This document shows positions 8,157 through 20,375 of a DNA stretch of 20,375 bases, one piece after another; positions within the stretch are counted from its first letter, which is position 1; the number at the start of each line of letters is the position of its first letter. The translations under genes were made by a program, and so were the position numbers. Below the pieces are notes generated by a model. It was given only the letters and a program-made list of their open reading frames with translations. It made no database searches and had not been told where the DNA came from. This DNA comes from Phellopilus nigrolimitatus (Eukaryota > Basidiomycota > Agaricomycetes > Hymenochaetales > Hymenochaetaceae), in contig JAJOHG010000430.1 of assembly GCA_021029095.1 (NCBI GenBank), positions 1-20,375 of the forward strand, given 5' to 3'.

Positions 8157-9727
8157 TCACGAATCTGGACTTGCGGGATTTCCAGCACCCTCTTCGCCAA
8201 CGCGCTTCGCCTCGATCACCTCTCCTTGGATTTCCCTCGCCACCTAAAAAACCAGAAAAGTATCAGTAACAGGAAATCCACCCTCGTAATGCTATAGATA
8301 ATCTGAAAAATCAATTTAAAAAAAAAAAAGGCTCACCTCTTCTCCGATCCCGCGCACGCGCTGCTCGTCGCGCCCAATCAGGCTGACCGTCACGCCCTTC
8401 TGGAAGAGCGGGTACGAGCCGACGCGGATCCCCTCCCCCTGCACGCGCTTCTGCAGCGCAGTGAGGAACGGCGCGATGCTCGACTCCGGCGCGCTTGATG
8501 ATTTAAATTTAAAAAAAAAAACCCGGTCAGTTCAAGTTCATCTCCGCGTTTTTGAGGCAGCAGATAAATGCTAAAGGAAGGAAGGAAGGAAGGATGTCCT
8601 GCGTACTTCGTGAAGATTAGGTGCCGAAACGCTCGTTCGCTCGGAGGCGGGAGGGGCAGGAACGGCGTGAGGTTGGTGAGCAGGCGCTGGAAGAGGCCCG
8701 GGATGCCCGGCAGGACGCACAGCTTGCCCTCCAAACGCACAACAGGCTATGCCGAGCATAAGGCGGGGGACTATCCTTCAAAAAACAAGACAGGAAAAGC
8801 AGCGCACCACCCACAAGTCCTTGTGCACGAAGAGCACCTCGGCGTGCGCAGGGAAGAGCGCCATGCGCTCGCGCGCGACGCGCTGCGCGTCCGTCTGCGC
8901 CGCGACGTCCGCGCGGTGCTTCGACATCTCCCTCATCCGCCGGAGCGTCTCCGCGTGGTGCACCAGCGGGCGCCGGAACGCGGCCGCCAGCGACGCGTAC
9001 GTGATGTCTGGAGAACGCAGCGCAGCTCAGGTCGTTACCGCACCGCCGGCGCTTGTTTTGCAGAAAGAAAAAAACAGAAAAAGGGCGGCGTACCGTCGTG
9101 CGTCGGGCCGATCCCGCCAGAGGTGATCACGAAGTCGTATTTCTGCACCATCCGCCTGCTCGCTTCGACTCTGCATGACGCGTGAGATTACGCTCCCGCC
9201 CGACCGATACTCGAGGGACCTTCAGGGATCTTACATCTCTTCCTCGTCGTCTGCGACAACCTCAATGCGCTTCCTAATATACATACTCAGCTTTCTTACA
9301 TGGCATTGGAACATTATACAAACAAGGCTTACAGCTCTATCCCCCGCTCGAAGCAGAACTTGGCGAAGTTATTCGAGTTGCTGTCGTGCGTCTTGCCGTT
9401 CAGGATCTCGTCGCTAGCGCGTCCCCCGTTCAAAGTCGCGAAAAAGCCTACACATCGCGCACGAAAATACACATACCCGATAATCAGGCATGCCGCCGTT
9501 TTGATCCACCGCCCCTCTCCGAGCGGGTTTGCAGGGACCGGCGACACGTCGAAATCCACCGTGGACTGCGCCGCCGCCGCCGCCGACGACGCCTGTGTCG
9601 TTGCCATCAGCGCGCGAGATCCCAGAGACGCTACAGCCTTCGACTGTATGATCGACGTTGGCGTGATCCTTGGGTGGATATGGCAAGCAAGATGCCGAAG
9701 ACGGGCGAGAGCTGGTCTTGGGAACAT
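8157..9727 (-). CDS. MoCF/CinA-type molybdopterin-binding-fold protein, possibly mitochondrial (8 exons)
   Basis: Member of the MoaB/Mog-like family (COG1058-type), related to the N-terminal half of metazoan FAD synthase, where this domain acts as an FAD pyrophosphatase. The substrate in fungi is not settled. Minus-strand exons: 9727..9477, 9413..9333, 9273..9235, 9170..9094, 9007..8808, 8746..8607, 8493..8337, 8243..8157, giving 343 residues. All seven junctions keep frame and restore conserved sequence: IIG/DEILNGKTHDSNS, VITSGGIGPTHD/DITYASL, KDLWV/PVVRLEGK, LIFT/NAPESS. The glycine-rich GGIGPTHDD (about 138-146) is the family's ligand-binding signature, and LCVLPGIPGLF is the second hallmark. 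Residues 1-40 are Arg/His/Ala-rich with one early Asp-free stretch, like a mitochondrial presequence. Met41 is an alternative start just before the less conserved linker. Intron 6 contains a GAAG tetramer repeat (about 8574-8592). No FAD synthase (PAPS reductase-like) half is attached. Confidence 0.92.
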
Positions 9728-11401
9728 GAGTTTCGCGGTTCAGTCGACGGTCATCACGTCATCATGCACGCGTCGATCCCACCGTATCACGTTACACGCT
9801 TCTTGTACGCGTACAGGTGGGTCCAGAAAAGTACTGCACGTCGCTTTATATGGTAATATACCTGGTAAAAAAAAGCTGACATGTCATGTCCGGTCGAAAA
9901 TATCTGTATTCGTATTGTGTGTATCTATGACAAGACATTCCACAGCTTACCATGTTTCTGCATTTTGAATGGTAACTTCGTGGGAAGTTGAACCAGGATG
10001 CGGCATGCTGGTTGGTTTCTCCATGCGAGTTGGGAACATTTTCCGTACAAGGCAGCGTGCAATCCTTTCTGGACCCGCCTCTACAAGGTAGCGACTGGGA
10101 ACCAAGAACTGTGTAACTGCCATCGATCAATGTAGTGCTTGGCCAGCGCTCACTTGGATGGATAAAAGGGCTGGTGTCGCCGGTCGGGACGCTCCCTCCT
10201 TGGATTCTTCACGCTCCCTTTCCCAACAACGATATTGATATTTATCATACGCCTCGTGTCAGACTTCTGGAAAGTTTCGTTGTTAATTGGGCTGTCAGCT
10301 ACCCCGCGTCTTCAACCAAGCCTCGCTTAACGCTGCTCTCTTTTTGCGCAGGACTCACACTCGACAATTGCTCACTTGGTGAGTGCATTGCACAACATCA
10401 ACTGGATGCAGACAACAAACCAGCGGCGAGCAGCAGCTCAGACGGCCGAAGTCAGTTCAGAAGCCAAGGACTCTTAGCAAATTCGTACATACCCGGAATC
10501 GGCGTGTGCATTGACACAGCGCTGCTCCTCTTCGTTTCCGGGTTGATGCACTAAATCGTGGGTCGGTTATATATCGTATTAGTAAGTAAAAACACATCTT
10601 TTCCTTACTGACATATGGCATTTTCGTTGTGCTATTGTAATTTTTCCTGCGGCTGCAGAATCGCGTGGACTCTCCCGACGCATCGTCCGAAACATGCGTA
10701 GTCCATGACGGCATGCAATCTACGATAACGCTTCCGGAGCGACAAGCGGAGAAGTGTTCATGAACTAGGTTCAAGCTTCGGATGAGACTAACTAACACTG
10801 TGCTCTCCAGAGCCTCTTTCAGCCCCGATTGTCAGCCGTTCAACGCGCGTTCTGAGTATTCAAGCAGGATACGGAATCATTGTTTAAGACGAAGGTACGA
10901 GCAAAAATGACGAGGCATGGTCGGCATTTCCATCGATGCATGTTCAAAACGAGAATCATAGAAGTGGTGAATGGACTAAACGAGAGTGGCAGGTTGTAGG
11001 TTGAGGGATTAGTTGTGGCTGACATATCCATATACACGTATACTAACTTCGAAATGAGGTAGACACTGCATACACTTTCTTTGTTCGAACCGAGTTACAT
11101 GTCCTGGCAGAATACTGGCAAAGTCCAGATTTATTCGTGTTCCACGTCCTCACCCTTTAGTTGTGAAAAGGAAAATGAAACATATAAGAACCCAGCCCCA
11201 GTCCAGGAAAATGTACATCTACCATGACAAAGAGCAAATGAGACAAGGATAGGTAAGACAAATCCGAGTGCTCGTAACCGGTTTCCAGAAGAATGCTGTA
11301 GGCTTGCTAGCGGGGCGCGCCAAAGGGTACGCTGAGTACAGACAAGAACAGAGATCGATGTTTCTGTCGTGCATCCGTGTCCAACGACTAGTAACGGGGT
11401 G
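9728..11401. other. Gene-poor spacer
   Basis: About 1.7 kb between the MoCF-domain gene start and the region downstream of UPF3. The part next to 9727 should hold the MoCF-domain promoter. An open frame on the plus strand (10135-10554, 139 residues) has no recognisable domain. A TATA-like GGATAAAAGG lies inside it at about 10159-10168, followed by a CT-rich tract and plausible splice sites (TTTTTGCGCAG near 10340-10350, GTGAGT near 10379). It could be a non-coding or lineage-specific transcript, but I cannot support a gene model. Confidence 0.4.
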
Positions 11402-11730
11402 TTAGAGCGATAGTCGTGAATCCAGTGGCGAAAAAGTGATGGCGGGAACGGCGGGGATGGCGGGTGCCGGTTTCGGGCTCGAAGACTCGGAACCGGCATT
11501 GAACTGCACCAAAAGACAGAGGTATCTTGAGCTAGGATTCCAATATGAGTTGACAGTTACGTTAAGCTTGTGATCGCCTAATTCCAAAAACATCAGATTA
11601 CAAACTCAGTGACGAAAATTGAACAATATGTGCTCACCTTCGGTGGAATAATAGAAGTTCCAGAAGGAGGATAAAACTATCTGAACTCTCTTCTTACATG
11701 ATGACTCTTGCATTGAGCGCATGATTTCCT
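11402..11730 (-). other. Putative spliced 3' UTR of UPF3 (or small downstream open frame)
   Basis: Directly after the UPF3 stop, the minus strand shows a well-formed 60-bp intron: GTGAGC donor at 11637, CTGAT branch-like site and TTAG acceptor ending at 11578. A second possible intron of 57 bp runs from GTAACT at 11560 to GTGCAG ending at 11504. A start codon at 11722, only 8 bases past the UPF3 stop, opens a frame through the 60-bp intron to a stop at 11402 (86 residues, no known domain). The 57-bp intron is a multiple of three, so its splicing would not change the frame. Because it lies so close behind UPF3, a spliced 3' untranslated region is more likely than a separate gene. Confidence 0.35.
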
Positions 11731-13510
11731 TCAAGCGGCTGCGACATCGGGGGCGCCACCCCGACCTGTCTGGACAGGGGGCGGTCCTCGTCCTCGTCCA
11801 CCTCTGCGCCGGCCTCCACGACCTTCGCCTCCCGTAGGCGAGCCACCGCCCTGTTTACCTCCCGAACCGGAAACAGCGGTTGCATCGACACCCGCCGGAC
11901 GGGCGATGATCCTTGGCGAGCCCGAAGCCGGTGTGTCAGTGCGTGATAGAATTGTCGGTGGTGCACCACCTGAGATCACAGTAAGTCAGCAATCTCCGTA
12001 AAGAATCATTAAGTACGCGAACCAACCTGGAGGTGGGTTAATGACCGCATGTGATGGGCCTTTGACGCTGTCCCCCCGCTTCCGACCGCCACGGTTGCGC
12101 TCCTTCCCAGGGCTAGCGGGGGTCAGGAGTTTGTCGGCCTTTGGAGGGCCTTCGCCAGACGTAGGAGCCGTACCTTCGGGAGCTTTTTTCTCTCGCTCGC
12201 GCTCCCGTCTCGACCGACGCTCTGAGCCACTTGAGGCTACAACGCCTGCACCACTCAAAGCAGCCTCGAACTGGCGCATCCCGATTGCCGGACGTGGACG
12301 ACGCTCCTGAGGCATATCCTTTACCGTGCCTTTCGCCGCAGCGACGGGCGCAGTGGGTGTGGGTGCAGCTGGAGAAGCTTCGTTGCGACTTGGCTTTGGC
12401 TGACCCTTTATCTGTGTGATTGCAGACGCTTTCGGCGAGCCCACAGATACAGCTTCCTTTTCCTTAGCTGCGATCGTCTCAGCTTTCCTTCCGGCACCAC
12501 CGCGCCTATTTCGCTTTCCTTGTCCCGGCGCGCTACCACCCTCGTCTCGCTCTGCTTGTGCCGGTGTCTGAGGCTGCTTTCCCCGCCGCCGGGTGCTCGC
12601 GTCGTCGATGCCCTTGTCGATGTCCCGCCCGGAGGCGCGATGGTAGTGCGCGTGTGCCTTCAAGATGGTCTCTCTGTCGCGCTGCGCCTGCTTCTCGGCG
12701 CGCAACGCATCGAGAAGGGGTGTCGACTTGGGTTCTTGGGGGTGCGTGGTATGTTGTGATGCGGCGACTGGTAATTAATACGGATGAGATAACAAGTAAA
12801 GTTAAGTGAAATAACAATGCGCACTCAGCGTCTCGAGCGCATCAGATTCAGATGGCTTCGGCGGAGCATTGAACGATGCTACATAGGAGATGTAGTCTTC
12901 GTCTAATATTTGATGTAGTCAGAATCATGCTAGATGGAAGAGAGTAACTTGCTGACCTTGTTCGATGGTTCCGTTTCTTGGATCCGCCTTTTTCTTCTCG
13001 GGCGGTACCTTCTGACGAGGCGCGAATTCGACGACAGCGTACGACTCGTTACCTGTAGAAACTCAGGAGACGTAACAAGATGTAACAACCAGCGCAATTC
13101 TCGCGTACCTGCTTTATCACGGAATAAATGTCCATCATACGCCTGACCGAATATTGCCAACTGCTCTGCGTCCCGGAACGCGATGTATGCCCGAGATGGC
13201 ACGTTTTCTTTATTATACCTGATTGTGTTTGTCACTAAACAAGACGCCATACAAATAATCACTTTACTTACTTCTTTCTAATCTTACCGGGGTAGAAAGT
13301 CTTCCAGGAGGCGGTCTCGTCAGTCACCCATGGCTGCACGCTCTGCCAGAAGATGTCCTCGGGTAAATTAGGTGGCAGGCGGCGTACAACAGTCTTAAGC
13401 TTGTCCGCTGTTACATTGTTGGGCTGAGCTGCGGCCGCCTTCCTCTCAGCCTTCGTCTTGGGTAACTTGGCCTTGCTGTTCGTTTCCGTCGTCGCCGTCG
13501 TCGTCGCCAT
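11731..13510 (-). CDS. UPF3: UPF3, nonsense-mediated mRNA decay factor (6 exons)
   Basis: Adaptor of nonsense-mediated decay. In characterised eukaryotes UPF3 binds UPF2 through its Smg4/UPF3 RNA-recognition-like domain and shuttles between nucleus and cytoplasm. Minus-strand exons: 13510..13272, 13218..13109, 13052..12957, 12902..12825, 12734..12027, 11969..11731, giving 489 residues. All five junctions stay in frame. The Smg4/UPF3 domain covers about 38-165: KTVVRRLPPNLPEDIFW, WKTFYPGKIRKK/YNKENVPSRAYIAF, FRDKAG/NESYAVVEFAPRQKVP and EDYISYVASF. KPKSTPLLDALRAEK follows, then a long basic, low-complexity region rich in Arg, Lys, Pro and Ala. The C-terminus (about 455-487) is Gly/Arg-rich like an RGG box (GGRRRGGRGRG), suggesting RNA contact. 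The intron before exon 5 uses AAG as acceptor. It shares a 170-bp promoter with MCM4. Confidence 0.95.
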
Positions 13511-13680
13511 CGTTGTTTGTCGCCGCCATCAACCCGCCGTCAACGACGAGCAATGCGCCGACCCCAGAATGGCAATGGCTTCTCACACACGAGATGACCG
13601 GCCCTGAACAACCCACTTGACGCGTCCAGGCTGAAACGCCTTCAAATCTCTTGTTTATCGTCGGCCACATCCATTAAAAC
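13511..13680. promoter_or_regulatory. Divergent UPF3/MCM4 promoter
   Basis: Only 170 bases separate the two start codons, which point away from each other, so both core promoters must lie here or overlap the genes. I see no strong TATA element. The ACGCGT box listed next is on the MCM4 side. Confidence 0.7.
13620..13625. promoter_or_regulatory. ACGCGT (MluI cell-cycle box-like) upstream of MCM4
   Basis: A perfect ACGCGT palindrome ends 55 bases before the MCM4 start codon. In yeasts MBF binds this box and drives G1/S transcription of replication genes, MCM genes among them. The hexamer also occurs elsewhere in this GC-rich window, so the position rather than the match is the argument. Confidence 0.45.
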
Positions 13681-16951
<3,271 letters not shown>

Positions 16952-17802
16952 TCCTTTTCTTTGTTTCGCTGTCTTCGTCGTGACATTTTATGTTGTAAAT
17001 CTGTCGTATTTCCGAAAATATCCTGTAGTTTAGCAGTCTCTTGAAGGTCCTTGACTGTCGGGGCTCGACATATATGTAACTGTAAAAATAAACAAGAGAG
17101 TGAACCGAGCCACAAGTTCTAACGACCCACTTCTGGCTAAGACCGTCGGAAATCATCACATGTAATAATCCACCTCTCGCACAGAAGAGTATGTATACTG
17201 TACGGACCGTCCTTTACAAAGAAAGGCTTCTGCGAGTGCTTTGAGTCTGATCTCTGACAATGCAGCAGACTTCAGCCTTTAGCATGATTGTAATATGACA
17301 TATCGGTTCTGCAGAAACGTAATTTCGTACCAGCGTATGTACATCATGTTGCGTACGAAATGCAATTCGAAACTGGGTGATGTTGCATTCGATGCCGACG
17401 AGCGAGTACTGCATATACAGTACAAGATAGTCGAAATTAAGTCACTTTATCCTTGAAAAGCTGTCTTACTATCCACGATGACGACCCATCTGCCATCTTT
17501 TGAGAAATCTTTAGAATTATTGCGGCTGAAGAAGTAGCGAATTTGGTGTTTACAACTGAAGAGCACCAGCTGAAGGATCTGCAGTGCCGTCATACCGGTC
17601 CCGAAAGGACTGATCAGCACCAAATATGGTCTAGACGATCACGTGCTGTGTCGGAGTTCGAACTTTGTCTTGGACCGCATAAAGTCGCGTCCCTTCGCGC
17701 CCTCCATCGTCAGCCTCTCTTCCCCTCCTACCACCACCTCTTCTGCGAGAAAAACTCCTACTTCAGCATGAGGACTCCACCGTATGCCGCTAATTAATCC
17801 AG
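16952..17802. other. 3' flank of MCM4 and spacer
   Basis: The MCM4 3' untranslated region should lie at the left. AAATAAAC near 17086-17093 could serve as a polyadenylation signal. The rest is AT-richer with no supported gene. An open frame at 17543-17797 has no recognisable family, but its 3' part is CT-rich and may belong to the 5' exon of the candidate transcript that follows. Confidence 0.4.
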
Positions 17803-18308
17803 GTAAGCAGCTCTCCTCCACTCATCGCAGCTTCCCTGACGTCCCATTGAGCAGAGCGTGTGCCATTTAATTACCGCATACCACCATGATCACCTCAATG
17901 CGACAATCTCTTCGTCGACGATTCCCTTTTACTCTTGCGGCACATTTTTTTTATGGCTGAATGACTATGCTGCTTCTTGAATGTGAGTAGCCATTTGGTG
18001 GCATACCTCCTTGCCACTAATCTCTTCCCTTCTCAGACACATCCTCGCCTAGCAGTACCCTACCCAAGTCTTTCCCCCATATGCCACCCATCACTCCTCG
18101 CTGTATTCATGTTACGAAAAATCAAGACCCTTGTGTTTCGCCGTCCGTCGACACGGGCGACCTCTCAACTTCCATAATGTGGCATTCCGATGTGGTCTCA
18201 GCTCCGCACGGCTTCGGCCGCCAACGGAGCGGAGACGGACAGGTCTGCTGGCGAATAGCCGCGGAAGTTCACGTCGTACGGAGCCAGCCCTCGGCTTCCG
18301 TAATGTAG
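17803..18308 (+). other. Candidate small spliced transcript of unknown function
   Basis: Two well-formed short introns lie in tandem on the plus strand: 17803..17854 (GTAAGC donor, CTGAC branch-like site, GAGCAG acceptor) and 17983..18036 (GTGAGT donor, CTAAT branch-like site, pyrimidine tract, CTCAG acceptor). Reading from the ATG at 17961, which follows an in-frame stop, through the second intron gives a 97-residue frame ending at 18308 with no known domain. An earlier ATG at 17886 in good context opens only 24 residues, Arg-rich. The frame runs into the decayed repeat at 18169, which weakens the coding case. It may be a non-coding RNA, a young gene or chance. Confidence 0.25.
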
Positions 18309-18470
18309 CTAGACCGATGGTGTCAGCCCCGTCCAGCTGCGCGCTGTCGGCGGGGTGGCAGACAGGTCTGCTGCGCGGAAGTTGGCGCTGCTCGGATGTG
18401 TCCAGTCGAAGCAAGCCGCTGTCTAGCCTTGCGCTGTCAGCGGCGTCAGCCTCCTGGACCTCCGAGGATG
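18136..18470. repeat. Decayed GC-rich tandem repeat, about 110-126 bp unit
   Basis: Two diverged copies start at CTTCC(A/G)TAATGT (18169 and 18295). They share ACAGGTCTGCTG exactly (18239-18250 and 18362-18373) and GCGGAAGTT exactly (18261-18269 and 18375-18383), with indels between. A partial third copy appears around 18396-18455 (GCGCTGTC-GCGG, close to copy 2). The block is much richer in GC than its surroundings. I see no terminal repeats or transposase. Confidence 0.6.
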
Positions 18471-18568
18471 CCGTGTGGCATCGCAAGACTCCTATGTCTG
18501 ACTTGGACCCTTCCGGTTCTTGCTGTCATCTTATGGTGTGTTATTTGCCGCTTGCAGTACGCTCCTAA

Positions 18569-19935
18569 AATAATGTACTGACATATTCTGCCGTTCTCGG
18601 AAGTAGTATGTTGTGGACACTGCCCGGTCGAAGGAAGAAGAAAGGAGAGAATAGCAGAGTCTGTCGATTTTATAATTTGTACCATGCGCATTACGAAGTA
18701 AAGCACCCCGATGGATATATTAGTGTCTCAATTATCAAGCTCTGCCACTAATTGTTTGAACGACGGTGCAATGCAAACATGTTCTTGGTACCGTATTGAG
18801 GATTACATACAAGAATATAGAATGAAATGGGATAGTCGTTCATTACACCTCTTTTTTCGTTTGCCCTCAACATCCAGAAACGAATTGTAGGAGATGACCA
18901 ACTGCCGGCTTCCGGAGCATATAAATAATGCGTATTTTTGTATTATATATTCTGCTAAGCCGGTGTTCCTTCATTAATAATATACTACCTACCTACCCAC
19001 ATGTACAAACCTGGAACAATGGAAGGAATGAGTTCCAAAGCATGTGAGACCAAGTAAAGCAGCTTGTGTTTGTGGCGATCAGCTCAGGCAAACCTGGACC
19101 AAGCAGGCAGCTATGAGCCTGCATGGCAGCGGCATGTCTTACGGACCTGAAATTTGGGCGCTAAGCGGAGGTAAGCAGCCAAAGCACTTGTAAAGATAGA
19201 CAGGAAGCAAATGTCGATCACTACGACTTTCTACGTCCATGGGTACTATACTCATCACAAAGTCTTCAAATCTAATTCGAAGACGTTCAACGCTTCGATG
19301 TTTTGATAGCTGTTCATGCAAGTATAGTATACGTATCATGTAACTATTGCGATCATGACTTCCTCCTTTATTTTATTGAATTTATATACGTATTCGTTAC
19401 ATATACGAAAGTCGAATGTCTGTTACAATCCGCTTTACCTGAGACCCCTTGCATGATTTCCCCCATTTAGCCAGTTTACTCACCTACGCCGACGTCGAAA
19501 AACAGAAATTCATACGTGTATTATGTTGAGCGCAGACTACGCTATACCAGACGACCTGATTGTAAACGAGTGTAAAAACGAGTGCATTACTTGACCACAG
19601 GTGGTCGTCGTTCGTAACTTCCACGCCGATGGTTTCCACTTCCCAGAAGGGCTAGGAAAGTATCGCGCGCTGATACGAATGAGCAGAGTAAAGACTCGGT
19701 TGGAAAGCAGACCAGATAGTGATTCATCCTCCATCCCAAACGAACCCTGATGAATGAAACGAAAAAAAGGTGACAGCAACAAAAAAACCTCCATCCCATC
19801 CCAGAATTGTGACCAAGGACCAAAATCGTGTAGTGTAGTCATCATACACCAGTGAGGATAACCAGAGAAAAATGATGCCCGGAAAAGCAGAAACCCGAAG
19901 GGAAAAAAATCGATTTCTGACTCCTAAACGATCAC
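18569..19935. other. AT-rich spacer and 3' flank of the right-hand cell-wall gene
   Basis: About 1.4 kb with no protein-like frame. A short CTAC repeat lies near 18986-18998. The segment next to 19935 should be the 3' untranslated region of the minus-strand gene at the window edge. Open frames on the minus strand around 19537-19845 show no family resemblance. Confidence 0.5.
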
Positions 19936-20348
19936 TTAGAGCGCAAAGCCAAGCACTGCTGCGACGACACCGATGGTGCCGACAATACCGCCTGCAACGA
20001 TGTTGCGGCCCGCAGCGCTGGATGTCGTGGAGCCAGGAGACGAGGACGCAGAGGGGGAGGAAGAGGCCTTGCTTGAAGCTGCCAACGCCTTCGTCGATGT
20101 TGCCGAGGCACTGGCGCTGGTCGAAGACGGAGACGCTGCAGAAGTGGTGCCAGCATCGATCAGGGCTTGCATGGTAGAGTTGAATGTCCCAGTCATGGAG
20201 TTCAGGCTGTATACATATCAGGAAAAGTGGTGAGATTGAGGATACAGCAGACTTTCAAAGTACGAACGTGAACTTGGCGGAAAATCCTGTCGCAGGGAAA
20301 GAAGGGTTAGTTGAATCCTTGAGAGCGAGAGACTCGAAACGAATGAAG
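19936..20348 (-). CDS. Ser-rich GPI-anchored cell-wall protein, Kre9/Knh1-like family (partial, last two exons)
   Basis: 3' part of a gene whose start lies beyond the right edge. Minus-strand exons 20348..20268 and 20206..19936, joined across a 61-bp intron. The penultimate exon encodes FIRFESLALKDSTNPSF, then FSAKFT, matching the end of the Kre9/Knh1-like domain. The last exon begins LNSMTGTFNSTMQALIDAG, a common family segment, then a Ser/Ala/Thr-rich stalk and a hydrophobic tail (GGIVGTIGVVAAVLGFAL) that fits a GPI-attachment signal, though it is longer than most. The exon at 20348..20268 is 81 bp with the same entry and exit phases as exon 5 of the cell-wall gene at 4012-5443, so the two are paralogs. 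The acceptor at 20349 (CCAG) shows that an upstream exon ending in phase 2 exists outside the window. Confidence 0.88.
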
Positions 20349-20375
20349 CTGGTAACAGTCCGTGAGCATTTCAGA

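Noticed and set aside
6076..8200. Very long open frames on the minus strand opposite the bHLH gene (up to 542 residues)
   Set aside because: They arise from extreme GC content. They are almost pure Arg/Pro/Ala/Gly, and they run through the bHLH promoter or 3' region.
11080..11100. GGTTCGAAC-like T-arm sequence on the minus strand
   Set aside because: I could not find a matching acceptor stem, D-arm or anticodon arm at the right spacing, so it is not a tRNA gene.
18112..18568. Open frames on both strands across the GC-rich block near 18.1-18.6 kb
   Set aside because: They consist mainly of the decayed tandem repeat and show no protein family.
19537..19845. Minus-strand frame downstream of the right-hand cell-wall gene
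   Set aside because: It lies in the expected 3' untranslated region, has no recognisable domain and shows no intron or codon pattern like the real genes.

Overview
The window looks like nuclear DNA of a filamentous basidiomycete. The signs are many short introns (mostly about 50-75 bp, GT...AG, often with a CTRAY-like branch site), very GC-rich coding regions next to AT-richer spacers, and protein families typical of Agaricomycetes. The order Polyporales is only a guess. I find no prokaryotic operon, CRISPR array, rRNA, convincing tRNA or intact transposon.

Layout, left to right: (1) alanine aminotransferase on the minus strand (2225..245, 3 exons) with a mitochondrial-type leader; (2) a spacer of about 1.8 kb with a TGACCC-rich patch, a poly-C/T/A tract and microsatellites; (3) a GPI-anchored, Ser-rich cell-wall protein of the Kre9/Knh1-like family on the minus strand (5443..4012, 6 exons); (4) divergent from it, a bHLH transcription factor on the plus strand (6115..7662, one exon) with an AT-hook-like motif and two CACGTG boxes upstream; (5) convergent with that, a MoCF/CinA-type molybdopterin-binding-fold protein on the minus strand (9727..8157, 8 exons); (6) about 2 kb without a convincing gene; (7) UPF3, a nonsense-mediated decay factor, on the minus strand (13510..11731, 6 exons), followed by what look like 3' UTR introns; (8) divergent from UPF3 across 170 bp, the replicative helicase subunit MCM4 on the plus strand (13681..16951, 7 exons), with an ACGCGT box in the shared promoter; (9) about 3 kb of spacer holding a possible small spliced transcript and a decayed GC-rich tandem repeat; (10) the 3' end of a second Kre9/Knh1-like gene on the minus strand, cut by the window edge.

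The genes do not form a pathway. They are mostly conserved housekeeping functions (amino-acid metabolism, mRNA surveillance, DNA replication) plus two cell-wall paralogs and a regulator. Exon boundaries were worked out by hand. For every complete multi-exon gene the joined exons keep an open frame to the stop and restore recognisable family sequence across each junction. I see no clear new multi-gene system. The most interesting leads are regulatory: introns downstream of the UPF3 stop, the ACGCGT box at MCM4, E-boxes before the bHLH gene, and the candidate spliced transcript near 17.8-18.3 kb.
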